From contig NZ_JASITA010000033.1 of NCBI RefSeq assembly GCF_030063415.1, positions 1 to 64,000 of the forward strand: 64,000 nucleotides of DNA, in the 5' to 3' direction. The notes beneath the pieces were generated by a model. The model had not been told where the DNA came from. It made no database searches and worked only from the letters and a program-made list of their open reading frames with translations. Position numbers and translations under genes: made by a program. This document shows positions 17,467 to 25,712 of the stretch, in pieces (the first letter of the stretch is position 1; every line of letters begins with the position of its first letter). This stretch comes from Streptomyces sp. H27-C3 (lineage in GTDB: Bacteria > Actinomycetota > Actinomycetes > Streptomycetales > Streptomycetaceae).

Positions 17467-18330
17467 ATGACCATCGTCGGAGAAGGGGTCGGGGAGCTTC
17501 CCGAGGGGGAAGGGGAACGGGAACCGCATCCGTCGGACAGCCTGCGGACATTCGGGGCGGTCGTGCAGGCGCTGCGCGAGCATGCGGGGATCAGCCGGGT
17601 GCAGTTCGGTGAGCTGGTGCGGTTCTCGAAGCACACCGTGGAGTCCGTGGAGTTGGGGCGCCGGATGCCGGACGATTCGTTCGTGGAGCGCGCGGAGGAG
17701 GCTACGGGCAACACGGGGGCGCTGCGAAAGTCGGCACGGCATCTGTCGCGGGGCGAGACGGGGCTGGCGGCTTGGTTCAGGGAGTGGGCGCGGCTGGAGC
17801 GGACGGCGGTGAGTCTGTGTACGTACGAGTGCAGGCTGGTGCCGGGGTTGTTGCAGTCGGAGGCGTATGCGCGGGCGGTGTTCGAGGGCACGATTCCGGT
17901 GGTGACGGACGAGCGGCTTGAGGCGCTGTCGGCGGCGCGGGCGGAACGGCAGCGGATGCTGGTGGAGCGGCCGACGACGCTGTTCAGTTTCATTGTCGAG
18001 GAGCATGTGTTCCGGCGGCGGTTCGGGGACGTCGAGGCCATGCGCGGGATGCTCGATCACGTGCTGGAGCTGACATCTCGGCGGAACGTGACGTTGCAGG
18101 TGGTGCCCTTGGACTCGGCGCTGCATGCGTGCCTGGACGGCCCGGTGCGACTGCTGGAGACGCCGGAGCGGCGGCGGGTCGGATACGCCGAAGGGCAGCA
18201 GAGTGGCCGTCTCATCTCGGACGCGAATGAGGTGAGTCTTCTCCACCAGCGCTATGACACACTGCGCTCGCAGGCCCTCAACCCTCAGGAAACCAGGGCC
18301 CTTCTGGAGAGACTGCGAGGAGAGCGATGA
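17467..18330 (+). CDS. WhiJ-type helix-turn-helix regulator with DUF5753 domain
   Basis: A 287-aa protein with an N-terminal XRE-like HTH (VVQALREHAGISRVQFGELV, then FSKHTVESVELGRRMPD, residues about 28-70) and a DUF5753 domain (AWFREWARLERTAVSLCTYE, then LVPGLLQSEAYARAV and HACLDGPVRLLE). In S. coelicolor, WhiJ-like regulators are thought to be relieved by their small DUF397 partner. The ATG at 17467 is preceded by GGAAGGGG and was chosen over longer frames. Its stop overlaps the DUF397 start by 4 bases. Confidence 0.88.
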   Translation: MTIVGEGVGELPEGEGEREPHPSDSLRTFGAVVQALREHAGISRVQFGELVRFSKHTVESVELGRRMPDDSFVERAEEATGNTGALRKSARHLSRGETGLAAWFREWARLERTAVSLCTYECRLVPGLLQSEAYARAVFEGTIPVVTDERLEALSAARAERQRMLVERPTTLFSFIVEEHVFRRRFGDVEAMRGMLDHVLELTSRRNVTLQVVPLDSALHACLDGPVRLLETPERRRVGYAEGQQSGRLISDANEVSLLHQRYDTLRSQALNPQETRALLERLRGER

Positions 18331-18518
18331 CGAGCGGTACGGCGGAACTGTTCTGGTTCAAGTCCAGCTACAGCGGTAGTCAGGGCGACGACTGCGTGGA
18401 GATCGCAATCGCTGAACAGGCCGTCCACGTAAGGGATTCGAAAGACGTGGTGCGTCCGGCCTTCGCGGTTGGCCGTGAAGGATGGGGACGGTTTGTGCGG
18501 TTCGCGTCGGAGCGCTGA
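18327..18518 (+). CDS. DUF397 small partner protein
   Basis: A 63-aa protein with the DUF397 pattern: FWFKSSYSGSQGDDCVEIA near the N-terminus, VHVRDSKD, then GREGWGRFVRFA at the end. DUF397 proteins are encoded next to WhiJ/DUF5753 regulators and are believed to modulate them. Start ATG overlaps the upstream stop (ATGA), so the two are co-translated. Confidence 0.9.
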   Translation: MTSGTAELFWFKSSYSGSQGDDCVEIAIAEQAVHVRDSKDVVRPAFAVGREGWGRFVRFASER

Positions 18519-18523
18519 TACGC

Positions 18524-18562
18524 CGAGGGGCGCCGCCGCTGAGCAGCGGGCGGCGCCCCTCG
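18524..18562. terminator. Bidirectional terminator between DUF397 and methylase genes
   Basis: Perfect 14-bp inverted repeat CGAGGGGCGCCGCC / GGCGGCGCCCCTCG with an 11-base loop, between convergent stop codons at 18518 and 18576. Confidence 0.85.
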
Positions 18563-18575
18563 CGCTGTCCGGACG

Positions 18576-21500
18576 TCAGCTGTCCTGGCGGGCCGGGTGG
18601 CGCGGGCCCTGTCCCGGGGGCGGGGTGAGCGTGGACCGGTACGTGCCGGAGTCGCTCTCGTCGAGCGGGGTCTCCAGGGTGAGGCCAGCGGCGGCCATGC
18701 GGTCGTACTCGGCGAGGATCAGGTCCTTGGTGCGATAGGTGCCGTGGGCCTTGATGTCGTTGCCGCGCGTGACGTTGAAGGTGTCGAGGATGTAGGCGGT
18801 GTCGTCCCGGTTGATGTCGTAGAGGTGGAAGAAGAGGGCGTCGAGTTCGGCGCGGATCACGGCGCGGCGGTCGGGGTCCCAGTGGAAGGGGGCGCCGGTG
18901 TCGGCAAGGTCGCGGGCGAAGGGGGCCATATCGTGAGAGGTATAGGTGAGTTCGAGGAGGCGCAATGTCAGTGAAGAATGATGGGCCGCGAGAGATTCGG
19001 GCGTGGGTACGGGAAGTTGCCGGACAATGAAGTAGCTCATTGATGTCCCGCCGATGGATTGCCGTGCGGTGTAGTCCAGAACGGAAGACGACCAGACGGA
19101 GGACAGAAGCGCACCATTCGGTGAAATCGCTAGTAGATACTTATGGCCGAATCCATAACTTGGGGCGGCGGAACCAATCATGGTTCGTTCATCGCTCGCC
19201 CGGCAAACGTCACGCCACCCCATCACCCACCCCCTGTTCCACCCCTTCGCCGCAAATCGACTCTTGACGCCCGGCACTATAATCTCCTGCCCGCTCTTGT
19301 CAAACTCCCCAGTGGGGACGTCATGTTCAGGAACCCAATAGCGGGGGAGTGGCGTGGCGTCCGGGTTCTGGTGCTGTTCCTCTGTGAACCGTGGGAGTGT
19401 GCGCTCGTTTAGCTGTTTCTCGGTCGCGTCCTCGTACGTCGAGAAGCGGTGGTCATAGTGGTGGAGCATCTTTGCCTCGTAGAGGGGGAGGAGGCGGTCG
19501 TCGTTTCGGACCAGGACGTTTTGATCGAGTTGCCAGCCTGCCTTGATCAGGTCATCGAAGGTCTCACCATTCTGGGCATTTGGACGGAACAGATGTGAGT
19601 CAGCTGACATGTGGAACGTGGTCATGAAGGTGACGTCCCACGGGTTGCCGTCCGGTTCGCTTTCGTTGATGAGAACGGGGAAACGGCGGTAGATCCCAAG
19701 GTTGATATCGACATCGCGGCGAGATGAAAAGACCGGGCAGGTTCCCGTGTTGGGGTTGATTCGGAGAATGTCACTGGAGGACAGTGTGTAGGCGCGGTCG
19801 GCGATCTGGGAGACCTGTCGGACCTTGAAGACCATGGGGATCGGAAGTTCTGGATTTCCTTGGCCGTACATGGTGAGCAGGCAGAATCGCACGTAGTCCT
19901 TGACTGCGGCGAATAGCTTGTCCTCGTTCCCGAACTCGAACAGGCTGGCCAGGTCGCCGCGCTGCACCAGGTCCTTGAAGAAGAACTGTGTCGTCGCATC
20001 CGTCGCGATCCCCGTCGGAACGATCACGCCCGTCCGACCCCGCGGCCCTGTCAGCGTCCGGTCCGTCTCCGTGAACACCGCGTACGTATTGATGTCGCCG
20101 CGCCCTGTCAGCGGAAAGCGCTCGCTGGCCCGTAGGAAGTGGCTCTCGCCCTCGGCTCGTCGCTTGGCGCCTTCGAACTCCTCGTACAGGATCGCACCGT
20201 CGCGGTCTGCCCGGAGTTCGCTGATGAGCCGCTTCCGTGCCGCCGCGTTCTTCGCCCCCGCGATCTCGGGGTTTCGCTGAGCGAAGAACTCCTGCTCCTG
20301 GAGCTTGACCCGCTCCCACGGCGGGTTCCCCACCACCGCATCAAATCCCCCCGCCCATCCAGTCCCCGCCTGGACCCCCGCCCCGCTCTCCGGAACCGCG
20401 AACACCTCCGGGAACTCCAGGTGCCAGTGGAAGAACCGGTACTGGTCCCGCAGCCGCAGAATCTCCGCGTGCGTGGCATCCGGAACCGCCGACTGGTCCC
20501 GCCCCCGCAGTGCCCGGAACACCTGGTCCGTAGGTGCCTCCGGTGCCCCCGACCCCTTCGGCCAGACGAACGCCGCACACCACGCGTCCGCCGCATGCAG
20601 ATCCTGCACGAACGCCGACGACCCCACGTACTCGCGGTACGCCCGCTCCTGCGCGTGCACGTCTTCCAGCGACTCCGCACGCGCCGAGACGATCCGCCGC
20701 AGCGCGTCCGCGTACACGTCGTTCCCGGGCAGCGGCTCCGTGTCGAACAGCAACTCGTCCTGGCCGCCGCGCTGCGTCTTGTTCCGCTTGACCAGGCCGG
20801 ACGCGTACTTCTTGTCGTCGCCCTCGATCGGCTTGAACGCGTCGTCCGGCACCCCGTCCGCAAGCAGCTTCGGCGTCGAGCCGATCAGCCCGTTGCCGTG
20901 CTTCACATGCGCGTCCAGGAACCCCAGCGCCTTCCCCGGCTCCATCGCCTCCAGCCACAGCGACACCTTCGCCAGCTCCACCGCCATCGGGTTGAGGTCG
21001 ACCCCGTAGACGCACCGCGCCACGACCTCCCGGAGCGCGTGCCGCACCGCGTCCACCGTCGGCTCCGGGTTGCGCTCGCGCACCGCCGCGACACGCTTGG
21101 CGATCCGCCGAGCTGAGGCGACCAGGAAGTGCCCGGAACCGCACGCCGGGTCGCACACCGTGAGCCCGAGCAGCTCGTCGACGATGTCGTCCGCCGGGTC
21201 GGGCCGTCCGCCCGCCGAGGCCCGCTGCTCGCCCCGCTTCAACGCATCGTCGATCACCGGGTCGAGCGTCGTGTCGAGCAGGCACTCGATCAGCGACGAC
21301 GGCGTGTAGTAACTGCCCGTCGTCTTGCGGCTGTTGCCCGCCACCTCGACCAGCTCGAACGACCGGTCGGTCGCCGAGTGCTTCGGCTCCAGCTCAAGGA
21401 GCGACTCGTAGACCGAGCCGAGCTCCTCCGCGTCCAGGTGTCGGTAGTCGACGGCCCGCCACCGCCGCGCCCCCGGGTCGCGGACCTGCGCCAGACGCTG

Positions 21501-22700
21501 AACCGCCGTGAGCAGCGCCTCGTTGGACAGCTTCAGCCCGTCGAGCGGCGCGTCCGCCTCGGTACGCGAGAACAGCCCGCCGAGGCCGGGCAGACCCAGC
21601 TCGGGCCGACCGCCCTCGGTGCCGAGGGCGTCGAGGACGAGGCGCAGCGCCTCGTACTGGTCACCGTGCGCGGTGCCCTGCCGCCGCCGGGCCCGTCGGC
21701 GGAGCCGGTCCGAGGAGAAGTACCGGACGTAGGTGTCCCGGGCGCGCTCGTCCGCCGCCGGGTCCAGGAGTGCGTCGCGGTCCTCGGCGACGAAGACGAA
21801 GAGCAGGCGGTACACGAGCCTGAGCAGCGCCGCCTGCAGCGCCTTCGGGTCGGTGTCCTCACGCAGCGCCGCGTTCTCCGGATGGCGCAGGAAACCCGTA
21901 CCGAGCACGGTCAGCGCCTGCTGGACACCGAGCCTCAGCTGGTCCAGGGCACGCGCACCGGAGGTGACCGCCTCGGTCCGCCACTTCTCCAGCCAGCACC
22001 CAGCTGCCGCCGTGCCCTCTGCCACCTCGAACCGTGACGCGTGCAGGACGCAGTACAACAGCACGAACTCGCTGAACAGCTCACCGTCGAAGATCGCCTC
22101 CAGGTCGAACTCGACGTACGCGGCCGTCGCGAACGACGACGAGTCGCGAAGGAGCCGCAGCGTCCGCCCGTTGGTGAGGACCGCCCACAGATGGGCCTCG
22201 GTGCGGTTGAGGCAGTCCTGCACCAGGGACTGCGGCGGCACCTGCCCGGCCGAGGGCCGCTTGTCCGGCTCCTGGTTCCAGGGGATCAGGTGGACCAGCG
22301 CGGGCCCGTGCCGGTGCGAGACACGGAACCGGGTCTCGGGGTTCGCGTCGGCGGCGATCCCGGCCGGGCCGACCTCGGTGAGCGCGCCGAAGTCGAGCTT
22401 GCGGAACAGTTGGGAGAGCCAGTCGGACGAGGCCCGGCCAGTGGGGTCGGCGGCCGGTGCGCCGGTCACCGGATCGGCCGGAAGGGCAGTGCGCAGTTCG
22501 CGCCAGAGCGGCTTGAGGTACTCCCAGGCGCGCTCGGCCTCGTCGCGGACGGCGACCGAACCCGGCAGTCCGTAATCGGCGGACTTCGTGCCCGGCAGGT
22601 TCCGCGCCTCTGCGATGCGAAGCAGCATGTCGGCGGGGAGCAGCCCGCCGACGGTGGTGACGGCGGTGAAGACCGGTGCGGTGCGGGTGGCGGCGGACAT
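18576..22700 (-). CDS. PglX/DrmMI-like N6-adenine DNA methylase (Eco57I type)
   Basis: A 1,374-aa methylase of the large Eco57I/PglX class. Motif I is VCDPACGSGHFLVASARRIA (about residue 515) and catalytic motif IV is AVVGNPPWERVKLQ (about 790); both are canonical. The remaining C-terminal region should hold target recognition; codons about 915-1255 have clearly lower G+C than the rest. Large methylases of this kind are PglX in Pgl/BREX and DrmMI in class 1 DISARM, where they mark host DNA. It is the last gene of a three-gene operon; its ATG shares one base with the SNF2 helicase stop (TGATG). No nuclease motif is visible at the N-terminus, so type IIG is less likely. Confidence 0.87.
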   Translation of the reverse strand: MSAATRTAPVFTAVTTVGGLLPADMLLRIAEARNLPGTKSADYGLPGSVAVRDEAERAWEYLKPLWRELRTALPADPVTGAPAADPTGRASSDWLSQLFRKLDFGALTEVGPAGIAADANPETRFRVSHRHGPALVHLIPWNQEPDKRPSAGQVPPQSLVQDCLNRTEAHLWAVLTNGRTLRLLRDSSSFATAAYVEFDLEAIFDGELFSEFVLLYCVLHASRFEVAEGTAAAGCWLEKWRTEAVTSGARALDQLRLGVQQALTVLGTGFLRHPENAALREDTDPKALQAALLRLVYRLLFVFVAEDRDALLDPAADERARDTYVRYFSSDRLRRRARRRQGTAHGDQYEALRLVLDALGTEGGRPELGLPGLGGLFSRTEADAPLDGLKLSNEALLTAVQRLAQVRDPGARRWRAVDYRHLDAEELGSVYESLLELEPKHSATDRSFELVEVAGNSRKTTGSYYTPSSLIECLLDTTLDPVIDDALKRGEQRASAGGRPDPADDIVDELLGLTVCDPACGSGHFLVASARRIAKRVAAVRERNPEPTVDAVRHALREVVARCVYGVDLNPMAVELAKVSLWLEAMEPGKALGFLDAHVKHGNGLIGSTPKLLADGVPDDAFKPIEGDDKKYASGLVKRNKTQRGGQDELLFDTEPLPGNDVYADALRRIVSARAESLEDVHAQERAYREYVGSSAFVQDLHAADAWCAAFVWPKGSGAPEAPTDQVFRALRGRDQSAVPDATHAEILRLRDQYRFFHWHLEFPEVFAVPESGAGVQAGTGWAGGFDAVVGNPPWERVKLQEQEFFAQRNPEIAGAKNAAARKRLISELRADRDGAILYEEFEGAKRRAEGESHFLRASERFPLTGRGDINTYAVFTETDRTLTGPRGRTGVIVPTGIATDATTQFFFKDLVQRGDLASLFEFGNEDKLFAAVKDYVRFCLLTMYGQGNPELPIPMVFKVRQVSQIADRAYTLSSSDILRINPNTGTCPVFSSRRDVDINLGIYRRFPVLINESEPDGNPWDVTFMTTFHMSADSHLFRPNAQNGETFDDLIKAGWQLDQNVLVRNDDRLLPLYEAKMLHHYDHRFSTYEDATEKQLNERTLPRFTEEQHQNPDATPLPRYWVPEHDVPTGEFDKSGQEIIVPGVKSRFAAKGWNRGWVMGWRDVCRASDERTMIGSAAPSYGFGHKYLLAISPNGALLSSVWSSSVLDYTARQSIGGTSMSYFIVRQLPVPTPESLAAHHSSLTLRLLELTYTSHDMAPFARDLADTGAPFHWDPDRRAVIRAELDALFFHLYDINRDDTAYILDTFNVTRGNDIKAHGTYRTKDLILAEYDRMAAAGLTLETPLDESDSGTYRSTLTPPPGQGPRHPARQDS

Positions 22701-25663
22701 CAGGCTTCGGCTCCGGTCACGGTAGAGGCGGAAGAAGGGTAGACGGCAGCGGCGGGCTGCTCCGGCAGATACACGTACACACCGAGCACATCGGCAGGCT
22801 CCTGCGGGACGACCTTCAGGCCACGGACGATCTCGTCGCCCGCCTTCCGTACCCGCCGGTGCGAGGCGGCGAGCTCGGCGGCGAGCTCGACCCCGTACTC
22901 GGTGATGTGGCCGGTCAGACCCGGCAGTCCGTCCAGGGTGCGGGTGATCTGGTTGTGGGCCAGCTGCTCGTGCGTGTTCGTGGCGGCCCGCGCTCCGAGG
23001 AGCGCCGCCGCCGCGTCGTCGTCGAGCCAGCGGGCCCGTGCAGGGAGGCCCTCGAAGGCGAGCAGCCGGGCGTCCTCGGCGACGACCTGCCGCTCCCCGG
23101 TGCGCGAGGGCAGCGTCAGGTGGAAGCGGTAGCGCACCAGGAGCAGCGTCGTGCGGATGGTGACCGCGTCCGTGGTGACGACGCCGCAGCGGCGGGCCGG
23201 ACGCGGCCCCGGTGTGTTCGCGTCGAGCGCCGAGTCGAGGACGTACGAGGCGAGCGCGCCGACCGCCGGATCCGTGCGGACCAGGGCCGCTTCCCCGCGC
23301 CCGATCGCCGGACTGGTGCGGAACGGGATCTCCCGGTCCTCCTCCACGATCCGCCCGCCGAGCACCGCCGCGAGCCCGTCCCGCACCCCGGCAGGGGTCC
23401 CGCTGACCTGCGCGGCGAAGTCGCCGGAGCCGTCGCGCGGGTCGCGGACCTGGGCGTCCAGGTCGCGCAGCGCCTCCAGGACGAAACCGCGGACCTCATC
23501 CGAGCCGCCGAGCGCGGCTCGTACGGCGGCGACCTCGCGAGCCACCTCCTCCGGGTGGACGGCGCGCTGCGCGTACTTCGAACGGGACGTCTTCTCGCGC
23601 TCGGCGGCCGAGTTCCACTCCCGCTCGATGCGGTCGAAGGACTCCTGGTGTCCGTCGAGTTCGAAGAGTCCCTCCTGGGTGCCCTGCCTGCCGTGCAGGA
23701 GCAGCCACTCGACCACCGCGTCGGTGACACCGGAAGCCGTCTCGTCCGGCACCGAGACCGAGATGCCGAGGTCCTTCTTGATCTGCCGGTGCTTGGCGAA
23801 CAGCACCTCCAGGACCTTGCCGTCGATGCCGTTGTCCTCACCGAACATGGTGATCACCCGGACCTGGTCGCGCTTCTGCCCGTACCGGTCGACGCGGCCC
23901 TCCCGCTGGTCGTGCCGGGTCGGGTTCCACGCCAGGTCGTAGTGGACCACCGCGTTGAAGGCATGTTGCAGGTTGACGCCCTCGGAGAGGCAGTCGGTGG
24001 CGATCAGGACACGGCGGACGGCAGGGTCGTCCGCGTCCTCTGCGGCGAGCTGCTCGATGCGCTCCAGGCGCTGTTGCGGGGAGAGTGTGCCGGTGACGGA
24101 CGCGATGCGTGTCTTCGCCCCCAGCTTCTTCTCCAGCTGCGTCGCCAGGTATTCGGCGGTGGGGATGTAGCGGCAGAAGACGATCGGGCTGTAGCCGTCC
24201 GCGATCAGCGACTTCAGGTGACCGGTCAGGGCCTTCAGCTTGGCGTCGGACGCCGGACCGTACAACTCGGCGGCGCGCACGGCGAGTTCGCGCAGTCGCG
24301 GGTCGCCCTGCTCGCTCTCCGCCGCGCCCGGTGCGACGTCCATGCCCTCCATGCGGTCGCTGTCGGAGGAGTCACGGGTCAGCGGGGCTCCGAGGGCGTC
24401 CGCCTCACCGGCACTGCGCGCGGCGGCGGACTCGGAGCGGGTCTCCAGGGTGCGGGCGGCGGCGGCCGGCGAGGACACCATGGAGCGGAGCAGCGCGATC
24501 ACCGACCACCAGGCGATTCGCGCCTCCCGCTTGCCCTGAAGCCCGGCAGTCTCCACCCGGTCCCTGGCGTAGGCGATGGCGTCGTCGAGGAGCGCCCGGT
24601 AGGCGGGGGTCAGCTTGTACGGCTCGTCCTTGGTCCACCGGTCGGAGGGGAACGCGGTCCGCTCGGCGAGGGAGTCGTCGGCGAGACCGTCCTCCTTGGT
24701 CAAGTACTCGCGGACATCGGCGCGCTTGCGGGCGACGAAGTGCTCGGCGAGGCGGGCCCGGCCCGCCGGGCTGTCGAGGTCGACGGTGGCGAGGTCCGGG
24801 CGGACCAGGCCGAGCAGGTTGCGGAACGCGGACTCCTTGCCGGAGTGCGGGGTGGCGGTGAGCAGCAGCAGATGCCGGTTCTCGTCGGCGGCGACGCGCC
24901 GCAGCAGCTCGAAGCGGAGCTGGCTGGTGGTTGACGAGGTGGCCGGGCCCGTCGCGTCGTCGGCCGCGACACAGGTGTGCGCCTCGTCGACGACCACCAG
25001 GTCGGGACAGTGCCGTACGAAGTCCTCGCGGTGGCGCGTCGACTTGATGAAGTCCGTCGAGATGATCGTGAACGGATGCTGGTCGAACAGCGACTGGCCC
25101 AGCTCCAGGCCGCGCTCCAGACGCGACACGGTGGAGGCGAGCACCAGCTCGGCGTCGATGCCGAACTTCTCCCGCAGCTCGCCCTGCCACTGCTCGGCGA
25201 GCGAGGGCGAACAGAGCACCGCGAGACGGGTCGCCTCGCCCTGCGCGAGCAGCTCCTTGACGATCAGACCGGCCTCGATGGTCTTGCCGATCCCGACGTC
25301 GTCCGAGATGAGCAGCCGCACCGTGCGCTGCCGCAGCGCCATGAGCAGCGGCACCAGCTGGTACGCGCGCGGCTCCACGGCGATCGACGCCAGCGCGCGG
25401 AACGGCCCGGCCCCGGAGCGGAAACCGATCCGCAGCGCCGTCCGCAGCAGGCCCGCCGCCCGCTGATCACCGAGGTCGGACGGGCTCGGCGGCGCGAACT
25501 GCGCCGACTGCACCTGCTCGAAGGCGGGGAAGACGGCCGCGATGTCGTCCTCGCCGCCACCCAGCGGGCGCAGCACCAGCATGCCGGAGGCGCTCTCGGG
25601 GAGCACCACCCATTCGCGGCCGCGGGCGGTCACCAGCGAACCGGCCGTGTATGTGGGGCTCAT
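22700..25663 (-). CDS. SNF2/RapA-type superfamily 2 helicase (DrmD-like)
   Basis: A 987-aa ATPase. The SNF2 motor shows motif I LLISDDVGIGKTIEAGLIVK (about residue 124), the DEAH box VVVDEAHTCVA (about 226), LLLTATPHSG, and the C-terminal helicase lobe with FCRYIPTAEYLATQL, then ATDCLSEGVNLQ and QREGRVDRYGQKRDQV (about 593). This RapA/HepA-like layout matches DrmD of class 1 DISARM and helicases of some BREX types. ATG at 25663 is preceded by GAAGGAA and was chosen over a longer N-terminal reading. It follows the kinase-helicase gene by 49 bases and is coupled to the methylase gene. Confidence 0.87.
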   Translation of the reverse strand: MSPTYTAGSLVTARGREWVVLPESASGMLVLRPLGGGEDDIAAVFPAFEQVQSAQFAPPSPSDLGDQRAAGLLRTALRIGFRSGAGPFRALASIAVEPRAYQLVPLLMALRQRTVRLLISDDVGIGKTIEAGLIVKELLAQGEATRLAVLCSPSLAEQWQGELREKFGIDAELVLASTVSRLERGLELGQSLFDQHPFTIISTDFIKSTRHREDFVRHCPDLVVVDEAHTCVAADDATGPATSSTTSQLRFELLRRVAADENRHLLLLTATPHSGKESAFRNLLGLVRPDLATVDLDSPAGRARLAEHFVARKRADVREYLTKEDGLADDSLAERTAFPSDRWTKDEPYKLTPAYRALLDDAIAYARDRVETAGLQGKREARIAWWSVIALLRSMVSSPAAAARTLETRSESAAARSAGEADALGAPLTRDSSDSDRMEGMDVAPGAAESEQGDPRLRELAVRAAELYGPASDAKLKALTGHLKSLIADGYSPIVFCRYIPTAEYLATQLEKKLGAKTRIASVTGTLSPQQRLERIEQLAAEDADDPAVRRVLIATDCLSEGVNLQHAFNAVVHYDLAWNPTRHDQREGRVDRYGQKRDQVRVITMFGEDNGIDGKVLEVLFAKHRQIKKDLGISVSVPDETASGVTDAVVEWLLLHGRQGTQEGLFELDGHQESFDRIEREWNSAAEREKTSRSKYAQRAVHPEEVAREVAAVRAALGGSDEVRGFVLEALRDLDAQVRDPRDGSGDFAAQVSGTPAGVRDGLAAVLGGRIVEEDREIPFRTSPAIGRGEAALVRTDPAVGALASYVLDSALDANTPGPRPARRCGVVTTDAVTIRTTLLLVRYRFHLTLPSRTGERQVVAEDARLLAFEGLPARARWLDDDAAAALLGARAATNTHEQLAHNQITRTLDGLPGLTGHITEYGVELAAELAASHRRVRKAGDEIVRGLKVVPQEPADVLGVYVYLPEQPAAAVYPSSASTVTGAEA

Positions 25664-25712
25664 GGGTCTCTCGGTTCCTTCGGGATCGGCGGGACGGGGA
25701 ACGTTCCGGGTG

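Noticed and set aside
22676..24934. Plus-strand 752-aa ORF opposite the SNF2 helicase
   Set aside because: Shadow frame. The minus strand carries all SNF2 motifs.
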